DNA from: an uncultured Sphingomonadaceae bacterium
Lineage (GTDB): Bacteria > Pseudomonadota > Alphaproteobacteria > Sphingomonadales > Sphingomonadaceae
DNA: 64,000 nucleotides
Assembly (NCBI GenBank): GCA_947501695.1
Contig: CANMWO010000001.1
Span: 806,001-870,000 of the forward strand
Reading direction: 5' to 3'
A program made the translations under genes and the position numbers. Shown here one piece after another: positions 53,771-62,406 of this stretch (positions within the stretch are counted from its first letter, which is position 1; every line of letters begins with the position of its first letter). Under the pieces are notes generated by a model. It was given only the letters and a program-made list of their open reading frames with translations, ran no database searches and was not told the origin of the DNA.

Positions 53771-53796
53771 TCGAAGCTAGCTCCGACTAAATATGA

Positions 53797-53826
53797 ACCC
53801 CGCCGGGAAACTGGCGGGGTTTTTTT
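53797..53826 (+). terminator. Rho-independent terminator of the first TonB receptor
   Basis: Stem ACCCCGCC/GGCGGGGT around GGGAAACT, then a T-run, 27 bases after the stop. The terminator of the second receptor has nearly the same loop. Confidence 0.9.
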
Positions 53827-53907
53827 GTGCCTAATTTCCGTCCATTTCAGTAACAAAGGTGCAAAAATGTAATGCTCGGGTGCATTTTTATCATTTCCGT
53901 CTGGACT

Positions 53908-53921
53908 TAATCGATCGATTA
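53908..53921. promoter_or_regulatory. 14-bp perfect palindrome upstream of the second TonB receptor
   Basis: TAATCGATCGATTA, 75-90 bases before the start at 53999. Candidate operator for a dimeric regulator; a few such palindromes are expected by chance in 64 kb, so this is only suggestive. Confidence 0.3.
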
Positions 53922-53998
53922 GTTGAAGATCAGCACATCTGGGGGGATGAGCAAAAGCTTCACTCTCCAGCAAAATGGTTCGGGATTGGGAGAGAATG

Positions 53999-56857
53999 AT
54001 GCGTAAATCGTTACTATTAGCCGCCACAGCTATATCTGCAGTGGCTTCGCCAGCATGGGCGCAAGCCGACAACGACGTTGATGACAATGTGATCATCGTA
54101 ACCGCGCAACGCCAAGCGCAAAGCCTTCAAGAAGTGCCGATTGCTGTTTCAGCCTTTGATTCGAAGGCACTGGAAGCGCAACAGATTGAGAACGCTTCGG
54201 ATCTCCAGCTAACGCTTCCCAACGTATCCTTCACAAAAAGTAACTTTACCGCGTCGAGTTTTACGATCCGCGGTATCGGTGACCTTTGCGTCGGAGTGTC
54301 ATGTGATTCTGCGACAGCGATTCACTTGAACGATTCTCCGCTTTTCAACACGCGCTTGTTCGAAACGGAGTATTTCGATCTGGAACGGGTTGAAGTTTTG
54401 CGCGGTCCGCAAGGAACGCTTTTCGGCCGGAATGCAACTTCTGGCGTGGTCAATGTTGTGACCGCCAAGCCCGACCTTAGCGGCTTTGGTGCATCGGTCG
54501 ATGGTGAATATGGCAATTTCAACTCGGTCAAGGTCAAGGGCATGATCAACGTGCCACTTGGGGAAACACTGGGCGTTCGGGTTGCAGGTTTCTATCTCAA
54601 CCGTGATGGCTATACCGAGAATTTGTTCGACAATAGCCGGATTGATGGTCGCGACATGTTTGCGGTCCGTGGGTCGATTAAGTGGGAGCCAACGCCCGAT
54701 ACGACGATTGATCTGATGGCCTATTATTTCCGCGAGGATGATGATCGTGCCCGTATCCAGAAGCAGCTCTGTCAACGTGATCCTACCGGTGTGCTGGGTT
54801 GTCTCAACTCGCGCCGGGACTTTGGCAAGGTCAATACCAATGCAACCTTCACCGGGACGCTCGGTTCGGCCGAGTTTTTCGCTATTAACGGCTTACCTGC
54901 TGCATTGGGACTGAACAGTCTTTATGGTCCCGATGGGCATGCGGGCTTCGTTGAACCCAATGACGTTCGCCAAGTACGGACGGATTTCACGCCGGAATAT
55001 TTCACCGATGAGTTGCAGTTGCAGGCGCATATCGAGCATAATTTTGGCCCGATTAGTGTGGCTGTCACCGGCACCTATCAGGAAACGGAAGTCGACTCTA
55101 GGCAGGACTACAATACCTCGGTCCTAACGCGGACAGATATTGATTCCGCTCTGGCGACATTCAATGCACTGTCTGCCGGTGGCGCTGGACCATTGGGTGC
55201 ATTTCAGCCGGTTCTTGATGCGGTGACCTCGGGTACTCAGCTATGTACTTCGGATACCGATCCAACCGGTCTGGGCAGTTTCGGCGGCAATCGTATCTGT
55301 GCAGATACGCCGATCTCACTCGACCGATCTGATCAGGACAATACGTCATGGTCTATTGAGGGTGTTGTCAGTTCCGATCTTGATGGTCCGTTTAATTTCC
55401 TTCTTGGTGGTATCTATGCGGAGAATGATCTTGGGCAAAATAGCTATTATGTGAACACCTTTGCGATTGACTACATCTCTGGTGTGCTCGGGGGCGGTGC
55501 CGGTTATCTCGGTACCCCGTTCTTTCGGAATAATACCCAGGACTTCAGGTTGAAATCCTACGGTATTTTTGGCGAGGCCTATTTTGATCTCACCGACACG
55601 CTGAAGATAACCGGCGGTTTGCGCTACAATAACGACAAGAAGTCGATCACGGCGCGCTCAACACTCGCCAGTTTCCTGGTGCCATTTGGTCAGACAGGGA
55701 ATGCCTTTGATTCTCCATTCGTCGGGGCATTTGATGCGGATCCAGGAACAGCTGGTAATCAGTTGGTCCAGTCAAGGAGCGTCGCATTTGACGAGATTAC
55801 AGGAAGGGCAGTGATAGACTGGCAGGTCTCACCGGATAACCTGGTCTACGCTTCCTATTCTCGCGGCTATAAGTCCGGGGGGATCAATCCGCCGTTGCAG
55901 CCGATTTTCGCGGTACCAGAGTCTTTTGGGCCTGAGCAGATCGATGCATTTGAAATCGGTTCGAAAAATACTATCGGCGGCGGTGTATTGCAGCTCAATG
56001 CCACCGCTTTTTATTACAAGTATAAAGGCCTGCAGCTGAGCCGGATTATCGCTCGTACATCGGTCAATGACACGATTGATGCTGACATTTACGGCGTTGA
56101 GATTGAAGCCGTCGTGCGGCCCGATCCAGACTGGCTGATCAACATGGGCTTCAGTTATCTAAACACCAAAGTGAAGGGCGATCAGTTCTTCTCCAACCCG
56201 CGTGACCCCGGTGGCGGCCGCGCCGATGCCGTGATCATCAAGGATATAACCAACGGTGCAAACTGTGCCGTGGTGCCCGGCACGGTTGGTAATGCCGCTG
56301 GTTCAAACGCTTTTGTCGATGCGATCAACGGCGGTCTTGGTCTCCAGCCAACAACGGCCTTCCCGGCAGATGGCGGAATCGCTTCAACCGGTGCGTTTGG
56401 CATATGTGGTGTGCTGGAAGCGCAGGCTGCAGCGATTGGTGCCGGTTTTGATGCTGCGGGTATTCAGGTTCTGAGCCCCGGCGTTCAGGTTAACCTACGC
56501 GGCAATGATTTGCCCCAGGCTCCGAATGTGAAAGTCTCGGCGGGTGTTCAATATACGCATAACTTTGACAGTGGCTGGAACCTCGTTCCGCGCCTTGATA
56601 TTGCTTATACCGGCGATCAGACAGGCAGTGTCTTCAACGGTAATGTCAACAAGATTGAAGGCTTCACACAGGCCAACGCATCACTCCAATTAAACGGTGA
56701 TGATGACAAATGGTATGTGCGTGCTTTCATTCAGAACATCTTCGACAGCAACTCCACAACGGGTCTTTACCTGACCGATGCGTCTTCAGGCCTGTTCACG
56801 AACATCTTTACACTGGACCCTCGCCGTTATGGCATTGGTGCTGGCATCAAATTCTAA
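53999..56857 (+). CDS. TonB-dependent receptor (960-residue class)
   Basis: About 952 residues from the ATG at 53999 (GGGAGAG upstream; an ATG one codon earlier also fits). Signal peptide ending AWAQA, TonB-box-like DDNVIIVTAQRQAQ, plug (RGIGDLCVGVSC, VEVLRGPQGTLFGRNATSG), and a barrel ending RRYGIGAGIKF with C-terminal Phe. Large size and Cys/Asp-rich extracellular loops (CSDTDP-type turns) suggest a bulky ligand. It follows another receptor gene by about 230 bases with separate promoter and terminator, so the two are probably independently controlled. Confidence 0.93.
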   Translation: MRKSLLLAATAISAVASPAWAQADNDVDDNVIIVTAQRQAQSLQEVPIAVSAFDSKALEAQQIENASDLQLTLPNVSFTKSNFTASSFTIRGIGDLCVGVSCDSATAIHLNDSPLFNTRLFETEYFDLERVEVLRGPQGTLFGRNATSGVVNVVTAKPDLSGFGASVDGEYGNFNSVKVKGMINVPLGETLGVRVAGFYLNRDGYTENLFDNSRIDGRDMFAVRGSIKWEPTPDTTIDLMAYYFREDDDRARIQKQLCQRDPTGVLGCLNSRRDFGKVNTNATFTGTLGSAEFFAINGLPAALGLNSLYGPDGHAGFVEPNDVRQVRTDFTPEYFTDELQLQAHIEHNFGPISVAVTGTYQETEVDSRQDYNTSVLTRTDIDSALATFNALSAGGAGPLGAFQPVLDAVTSGTQLCTSDTDPTGLGSFGGNRICADTPISLDRSDQDNTSWSIEGVVSSDLDGPFNFLLGGIYAENDLGQNSYYVNTFAIDYISGVLGGGAGYLGTPFFRNNTQDFRLKSYGIFGEAYFDLTDTLKITGGLRYNNDKKSITARSTLASFLVPFGQTGNAFDSPFVGAFDADPGTAGNQLVQSRSVAFDEITGRAVIDWQVSPDNLVYASYSRGYKSGGINPPLQPIFAVPESFGPEQIDAFEIGSKNTIGGGVLQLNATAFYYKYKGLQLSRIIARTSVNDTIDADIYGVEIEAVVRPDPDWLINMGFSYLNTKVKGDQFFSNPRDPGGGRADAVIIKDITNGANCAVVPGTVGNAAGSNAFVDAINGGLGLQPTTAFPADGGIASTGAFGICGVLEAQAAAIGAGFDAAGIQVLSPGVQVNLRGNDLPQAPNVKVSAGVQYTHNFDSGWNLVPRLDIAYTGDQTGSVFNGNVNKIEGFTQANASLQLNGDDDKWYVRAFIQNIFDSNSTTGLYLTDASSGLFTNIFTLDPRRYGIGAGIKF

Positions 56858-56881
56858 AAGAGATCGTCGCGTGAAAAACGA

Positions 56882-56911
56882 GCCCTGCCAGGAAACTGGC
56901 GGGGCTTTTTT
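56882..56911 (+). terminator. Rho-independent terminator of the second TonB receptor
   Basis: Stem GCCCTGCC/GGCGGGGC around AGGAAACT with six T after it, 25 bases past the stop; closely similar to the terminator at 53797. Confidence 0.88.
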
Positions 56912-57089
56912 GTTGGGGAGGTGAGGGTGGCGCACGCCTATCCTTAGCTAGTCGAAGGATTCTGTGGGTATGGGTTCGCGCGGCTCGCGGGATCATTGGT
57001 GGCTGTTGCTGTTGTGTCCAGCCACCCTCCTTTGCAGTCGGGATTTTTTCGGGCAATCATCCGCCGGATGATTGCTCTTACCGAAAAAA

Positions 57090-57165
57090 TGGTGCCGAAT
57101 ATCCGACTCGAACGGATGACCTACCGCTTACAAGGCGGTTGCTCTACCAGCTGAGCTAATTCGGC
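57090..57165 (-). tRNA. tRNA-Thr (anticodon TGT)
   Basis: Minus-strand cloverleaf of 76 bases with CCA: acceptor GCCGAAT/ATTCGGC, D-arm AGCTCAGCTGGTAGAGC, anticodon stem ACCGC/GCGGT with loop CTTGTAA (anticodon TGT), T-arm TCCGTTCGAGTCGGA. Decodes ACA. Confidence 0.95.
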
Positions 57166-57206
57166 GCTGGTTTAGTGGCTTTAGCCAATAACGAGCGCTC
57201 TTTGCT

Positions 57207-58079
57207 TCAAAAAACACCAAAGGTCCAGCCCTCTTTTTGCGCTATTTCATCCGTGAGCTTTGGCGGATGCCACAAGCGGCTGTCTGTACTCGCATTCTTC
57301 ATCCAGGCCGCGGTGATCAGCGCATCTGTGCTGTGATCGTCATATTGCGATAATATTGCGGGCAGGGGCGTGTTCAACGTCTGAAGAGCTGTTTCAAGGC
57401 CGTTCCGGTCCCTGACTTTGCTTTTGCCCCTTGGTAAGCCGGCAGCAAGAGCCGCGATGGTTGTATAGATTTCAACTATCATCGGTCCGCTGTCGGGAAT
57501 GGGATCGAATGGCCAAACCGGGATAGCGCCGTTCAGTTGGTGTAACATCCGCATACCGGTTAGGCTCGATTTTCCAACTTGCGCCGCTCCGACCAGATTG
57601 AAACAGCTGGCGCTATTGGCCTGACCGGTTTCGCGTTGGTATTTCTCGACCATACGCAAACGGCCTGTACTTCCAGTAAACAGGTCTCCGACATGATCGC
57701 GGCTATGACGAAAATGGCGCGAAGCTTCAGGGTGATCAAGAAAGGATAGAACGTTTAGATAGGGGTCCGCGTTAGACAAGCGGTCGACGAATTGCCACAA
57801 TGCGGTTGCATGGGATGGACTGTCTTTCCATTCGGGAAAATAGCTCAGTACATCATGATAGGGCAGAGACATCGACAGATCGAAGCCGATCAACATATCC
57901 TGTTTTGCAACAGCTATCTGTAGCAACCAATCGCCCACATCCGCTCGGGACCATCTGGGATCAGGAGTGAGCAGGGTAGGAGGCCCGTCTGGTCCGATAG
58001 TTGCCACCGCAATTCCATTGGGGCGCTCGGTTTTGGCACCGGACCAGTCAACGCAAGTGAAATGAGTGAAGCGGCGCAT
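57207..58079 (-). CDS. DUF429-like predicted nuclease-fold protein
   Basis: 290 residues from the ATG at 58079 (AAGGG upstream; a TTG two codons earlier is less likely). The N-terminal TCVDWSGAKTERPNGIAVA, FDLSMSLP, EIYTTIAALAAG and DALITAAWM give an RNase-H-like fold of the DUF429 kind, with conserved Asp/Glu. No reaction is known. It starts after the tRNA-Thr on the minus strand, and is followed by none of its own operon partners. Function unknown. Confidence 0.6.
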   Translation of the reverse strand: MRRFTHFTCVDWSGAKTERPNGIAVATIGPDGPPTLLTPDPRWSRADVGDWLLQIAVAKQDMLIGFDLSMSLPYHDVLSYFPEWKDSPSHATALWQFVDRLSNADPYLNVLSFLDHPEASRHFRHSRDHVGDLFTGSTGRLRMVEKYQRETGQANSASCFNLVGAAQVGKSSLTGMRMLHQLNGAIPVWPFDPIPDSGPMIVEIYTTIAALAAGLPRGKSKVRDRNGLETALQTLNTPLPAILSQYDDHSTDALITAAWMKNASTDSRLWHPPKLTDEIAQKEGWTFGVF

Positions 58080-58117
58080 GGACAACCCTTAACGTATCCA
58101 TCAACTGAAAGAAAAGA

Positions 58118-58152
58118 GCCAAAAGAAAAGGGCAGGCCCAACGGACCCGCCC
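58118..58152 (-). terminator. Imperfect terminator downstream of the channel gene
   Basis: Imperfect stem GGGCAGGCCC with GGACCCGCCC around AAC; on the minus strand a T-rich tract follows. Ends the mechanosensitive-channel transcript. Confidence 0.5.
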
Positions 58153-58176
58153 TCAGTCTTTCAAACGCTTGTCAGC

Positions 58177-59388
58177 TTATTTTTTTGCAGCCGGTTTCCG
58201 TGCGACAGGGGTTTTAGGCTTGCTAGCACGCAAGTCCTCCAGCGTCTTCGCCGCAGCGTCGCGTCCGCCGAGTCCAAAGGCCAAGGCTGCCGCAACTCCG
58301 CCACCGATTACCAAGGCACCGAAGGCCATGTTGATGATCGAATCTGCGAGGCCCATGTATTTCAGACCCATTGCAACGAACAGAACGATGGTCGCATATT
58401 TGACAATCTGACCACCCATTCCGCCTTCTGATGCACCGCTAACAACCTTCGACAGGATGTTAGCGATCATGAAGCCGAGGCCGATGATCACGCCGCCAAA
58501 GATTACCTTGCCGCCCAGTCCCAACACTTCATTCAGGATATTGGTAAGTTCAGGAAATTGCAGCATCCGTGTAGCAGCGATTGCAGCGAACAGCATGATC
58601 GCAATGATTACAACTTTGGAAACCACCGAAGAAATCGTCGTTTTCTCGGGCAGAATTCCAAGAGCATCAACCGACCGGTCAACACCCAGACCCGGAAGGA
58701 CTTCCTCGATCAGTCCGCCAACCCAGCGCGCGATCATATAAGCGATGCCAAGCAAGATGGCGGCTCCAATGACCAGAGGGATAGAGGTAAAGATCGTATC
58801 AAGCAGTGCTGTTGCAGGACTAGTGATCGCCGACATTTGCAATGCATCAAGCGCCAATATGGCGATTGGAATCAGGATCAGTACATAGACAACTGTGCCG
58901 ATAGTTTTGCTGATTGTACTGTTACCAGTAACTTCTTCAGCGCCAGCCTTATTCGCCCATTTATCCAAGTTGACGGTCATCATAGCAGTTTCGACGATTT
59001 GCTTGACGATTTTCGCAACAATCGAACCGACAAAGAAAATGATGCCAGCACCAACAATATTGGGGATGAAGCCCATTACATTGTCCAGTAACGTTTCGAG
59101 CGGTGCGATGACGTTATTAAGGCCGAATGTCTGAAGAACAGCAATAAGACCGAACAACCAAATCAAAAGCGAAACGATTTTGCCGAGAGACATTCCAATG
59201 GATTCACCGGAACCCGTGTCGCGTTGTAGAAGGCTGATATTATCAACCAACTTTGCGAAAGCCCATTTTGCTGCTTTTGCGACAACCCAAGTAACCAGGA
59301 GAATTATTAGCGCAATGCCAATCTTTTCTCCCCATGCCATCATGAGCTCAGTATCGAGCGCATAGTTACCTATTCTCAATCCATCCAT
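58177..59388 (-). CDS. Mechanosensitive ion channel (MscS-like, CmpX type)
   Basis: 403 residues from the ATG at 59388 (AGGGGA upstream). Multiple transmembrane helices in pairs with Gly/Ala-rich pore-like segments (VGAGIIFFVGSIVAKIVKQ, LVIGAAILLGIAYMIARWVGG) resembling the CmpX/MscS small channels. The C-terminal basic tail KPKTPVARKPAAKK is cytosolic. Protects against osmotic downshock or tunes membrane tension; no partner adjacent. Confidence 0.82.
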   Translation of the reverse strand: MDGLRIGNYALDTELMMAWGEKIGIALIILLVTWVVAKAAKWAFAKLVDNISLLQRDTGSGESIGMSLGKIVSLLIWLFGLIAVLQTFGLNNVIAPLETLLDNVMGFIPNIVGAGIIFFVGSIVAKIVKQIVETAMMTVNLDKWANKAGAEEVTGNSTISKTIGTVVYVLILIPIAILALDALQMSAITSPATALLDTIFTSIPLVIGAAILLGIAYMIARWVGGLIEEVLPGLGVDRSVDALGILPEKTTISSVVSKVVIIAIMLFAAIAATRMLQFPELTNILNEVLGLGGKVIFGGVIIGLGFMIANILSKVVSGASEGGMGGQIVKYATIVLFVAMGLKYMGLADSIINMAFGALVIGGGVAAALAFGLGGRDAAAKTLEDLRASKPKTPVARKPAAKK

Positions 59389-59509
59389 TGTTATTCCCCT
59401 ATTGTGAAAATTGTAGTTCGGAGGGGACGTTAACACGTTCACTATGTGAGATATAGTGTTGAGTAGCCTTTAGCCGGCGGGATTATGTAATCATATGTAA
59501 CACGGTGGC

Positions 59510-60502
59510 TCAGCGCGTCATTTCAATGATCGCTCTACCGATAACAGCCCGTTGTTCGAGGGCGCGCAGTGCATCGGCAACATCTTCCAGTGCGAAACTG
59601 TGAGAGATATGCGGACGCATCACGCCTTGTTCTGCCAGGTTGCGGAGTGCGTGCTCACTGCGCTTAGCGAGTTCCGGGTCGCGTCGACCGCTCTCTCCCG
59701 CGCGCAGTCCTATGAGGCTGTACCCTTTTATCAAAGCATGATTGGCCGGGAAGGAAGGGATTTCTCCGCTGGCAAAGCCGACGATAAGATAGCGCCCGCC
59801 CCAGCTGATCGAGCGCGTGGCGGTTATCGCCAAGTCGCCGCCGACGGGGTCAAACACGACATCGACACCTTTTCCATCCGTCAGGGCTTTTACCTTGGCG
59901 GCTAGGTCTGGATCTGCAGGGTCTAAGCTATAGTCTGCACCGGCTTCTTCTATGGCCTTGCGCTTTTTGTCGCTGGACCCGGTCGCTATGATTGTCGCGC
60001 CTTTATATTTGGCAAGCTTAATCGCCGCCATGCCAACGCCGCCACTGGCTCCAAGGATCAGGATGCTTTCTCCTTTGTCCAGTGCTGCCTTGTCATTTAG
60101 CGCATGCCACGCTGTGATCGCGGCACTGTACCAGCAAGCGCCTTCTGCAAAAGATAATGCCGCCGGTAGGGGTTTAATCGCCATGCCGGGCAGAATGATT
60201 TGTTCTGCAAAGCCATTTCCTTTGCTTCCGCCCATTACGCGATCACCCACGGCGAGCCCTTTGATATCAGTGCCGGTTTCAATCACGACGCCTGCTACCT
60301 CCAACCCTGGAACAAAAGGCGGATCGGGTCGAAATTGATATTTGCCATAGGTCATAAGCAAATCGGGGAAGTTAAGGCCGGCCGCTTTGACGTCAATGCG
60401 TACCTCACTGGCTTTCAGATACATTGCTTGCTTTTCTTCCACACGGATAGAATCCGGGCCGGTTAGTGCGGTGCAAACTGCGGCGTGGTAGCTGTTAGTC
60501 AT
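59510..60502 (-). CDS. NADPH:quinone oxidoreductase-like MDR protein
   Basis: 330 residues of the medium-chain reductase family without the structural zinc site: GLNFPDLLMTYGKYQFRP, PFVPGLEVAGVV, and the Rossmann segment GASGGVGMAAIKLAKYKGA. Likely reduces quinones or enones with NADPH. It overlaps the serine-hydrolase gene by 4 bases (ATGA), so it is translationally coupled as the last gene of a minus-strand run. Confidence 0.88.
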   Translation of the reverse strand: MTNSYHAAVCTALTGPDSIRVEEKQAMYLKASEVRIDVKAAGLNFPDLLMTYGKYQFRPDPPFVPGLEVAGVVIETGTDIKGLAVGDRVMGGSKGNGFAEQIILPGMAIKPLPAALSFAEGACWYSAAITAWHALNDKAALDKGESILILGASGGVGMAAIKLAKYKGATIIATGSSDKKRKAIEEAGADYSLDPADPDLAAKVKALTDGKGVDVVFDPVGGDLAITATRSISWGGRYLIVGFASGEIPSFPANHALIKGYSLIGLRAGESGRRDPELAKRSEHALRNLAEQGVMRPHISHSFALEDVADALRALEQRAVIGRAIIEMTR

Positions 60503-61863
60503 TGGCGGAGGGCTGTCACGATATCGCGGGTGAATGCGGCAATATCGAAACGATTGTCACGCGTATCATAGCCCCGCCTTACAATCACTAAATCGCGCGA
60601 GGGGATGATGACGAGATATTGGCCGCGATTGCCGAAAGCGGCAAAGGCATCCGATGGTACACCCTTCGTTTTGTTCATCAGCCAGAAGGTCGCGCCATAG
60701 CCAAATTCCCGATCCGGTTGAGGTCCCGATGGCGTGCTGACATATTCGCGCCAGTTTGCCGGAAGCAAGCGCTCTCCGTTCCAGACACCATTGTTGAGGT
60801 AGAGCATGCCCAAACGGCCAAGGTCTCGAGCAGATGTCCAGACCTGACTGGAGAGGATGTAATTGTCCTGCCAGTCGGTTTCCGCATAGGTTCGGGTCAT
60901 GCCGATTTTCTGGAAAAATTCATAAGGTTGAAACGGACCTGATCGTGCGGCGTGAACGGCCAGCAGCGTGTCATTATTGGCATAACGGAAGCGTGTGCCG
61001 GGTTTGTAGAGCAAGGGCCAGTTGACCGCCCGTTGCGTGACGGTCGCGCCGCCCATATAAATTGGATCGGTCCGGTTGCCAGCCGTATCGCTGGTTAAGC
61101 CGCTGGACATGCGCATCAATTGATCTAGCGTAATCTTCCTGCGGGGATCAAAGGCGCTCGCCCATTCAATGATTTTTGCTGGCGCCGCTACGTCTGAATG
61201 ACCCTCATATACACTGCGCCCGATAAGCGTTCCGGCTATGGACTTTGCAACTGACCATGTGCGTTGAGAGGTGTGCATGTCGTGGCCGTCTTTATATCGC
61301 TCAATCAGTATTTTACTGCCGTTTATGATCACAACTGCGCTTGTTTTACCTCCATATGTTGTGTTTTCGGAAGCAGACAGGACGACATTTTTGAGATTCT
61401 CGAACGGCTTGGTTAATGCCACTTTTGCGCCGCGATCTCCCATAGGCCAAGCCAGATCGTCTTGATACTCCCGCAATTTGGCGGCTTGGCCGAACTTTAT
61501 GCCGGCAAAACGAATGGGCATTGCCGTGCACCCTGTGCGGCCGTTCCAGATGGCGGTACGTGGCGGTGCGTCGTCTGCATAGGAAACCCGTACTTGTCGT
61601 TCCACTTCTTCGATATCAACCGTTAGAGTGGGGACAATCTTGGCGATCCGGTCATAGATACCAGTCAGCTCATCCGCTTCAATATCGGTTAGACTCTTCC
61701 CGCCATTCCAAAGCCCAGAGCAAATAAATTGCGCTTTATAGCCCGCCGCCAGCGCTTTATCATATTCACTCGGTTCTTTCAGGTCTTGTGCCAAAGCCAG
61801 TGGTGAAATTGTCATCAAGGACACAAATAGCCCCGCAGAAATGCTAAGTCTTATGCTTGTCAT
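60499..61863 (-). CDS. Serine hydrolase of the beta-lactamase/penicillin-binding class
   Basis: 454 residues with a signal peptide ending ALAQ. The SxxK motif is S204-V-A-K207 in WSVAKS and the YxN motif is in RYANNDT; the third motif is GNRGQ rather than KTG, as in many esterase-like members. Exported; may be a DD-peptidase-like or esterase enzyme rather than a resistance beta-lactamase. Its ATG abuts the adhesin-E-like stop and its stop overlaps the oxidoreductase start, so it lies in a coupled operon. Confidence 0.83.
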   Translation of the reverse strand: MTSIRLSISAGLFVSLMTISPLALAQDLKEPSEYDKALAAGYKAQFICSGLWNGGKSLTDIEADELTGIYDRIAKIVPTLTVDIEEVERQVRVSYADDAPPRTAIWNGRTGCTAMPIRFAGIKFGQAAKLREYQDDLAWPMGDRGAKVALTKPFENLKNVVLSASENTTYGGKTSAVVIINGSKILIERYKDGHDMHTSQRTWSVAKSIAGTLIGRSVYEGHSDVAAPAKIIEWASAFDPRRKITLDQLMRMSSGLTSDTAGNRTDPIYMGGATVTQRAVNWPLLYKPGTRFRYANNDTLLAVHAARSGPFQPYEFFQKIGMTRTYAETDWQDNYILSSQVWTSARDLGRLGMLYLNNGVWNGERLLPANWREYVSTPSGPQPDREFGYGATFWLMNKTKGVPSDAFAAFGNRGQYLVIIPSRDLVIVRRGYDTRDNRFDIAAFTRDIVTALRQ

Positions 61864-62406
61864 TCATTTGCTCCAATCGGCATTCAAATAGTCCGTGATC
61901 GCTGCCAACGGCTGTATATGACTAGGAAATTTCTGCGTTCCAAATTCTTTATCTGGCTCACAAGCAAAACGGAAAATGCTTACGTAACCCGAATTGGCAA
62001 AAGGTAATATCCATTCCGCAGTTTCTAGAGACATGGTCCTTAATGTCATGAGTTCATTATCTTTGTTAAATTCGGCAACTTCCATCACGGCGTAAATATG
62101 CTGGTTGCAATCAATTATGATATGCGAACGCAAATCTTTGATGTCATTTTCCGAAGTCTCTTTATCTGTAGGCATGATGATCTGTGAAATCGAAACGGAG
62201 GTAAATCCATTTTCTTTCTTGATACTGGCCTTGTCAGCAAAAAATATATCGCTGCGATAGTCTGGTGCTTCATCTTCGATAATTTCATCAACCAGATACC
62301 AGTTGTGCAGGGCATTTGATTTGGTTTTCGCACTTACCGGACAAGCGGTAAGTGATGCCGTTATCAAGAATATGGGTACTGTCAGACTTCTAGCTGTTTT
62401 TATCAC
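61864..62406 (-). CDS. Small exported protein, surface-adhesin-E-like
   Basis: 180 residues with a signal peptide; a lipobox-like LTACP sits near its end, so it could be a lipoprotein. NWYLVDEI, YRSDIFFADKASIKKENGF and the later Cys-containing strand IIIDCNQHIYAVMEVAEF resemble the surface-adhesin protein E domain found in exported proteins. Starts GTG with GGGAGA upstream and overlaps the rarA stop by 17 bases; its stop directly precedes the serine-hydrolase ATG. Function unknown. Confidence 0.65.
   Translation of the reverse strand: MIKTARSLTVPIFLITASLTACPVSAKTKSNALHNWYLVDEIIEDEAPDYRSDIFFADKASIKKENGFTSVSISQIIMPTDKETSENDIKDLRSHIIIDCNQHIYAVMEVAEFNKDNELMTLRTMSLETAEWILPFANSGYVSIFRFACEPDKEFGTQKFPSHIQPLAAITDYLNADWSK

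Noticed and set aside
54299-54775. Antisense open frame inside the second TonB receptor
   Set aside because: Lies opposite the plug-coding region of a clear receptor; no independent support.
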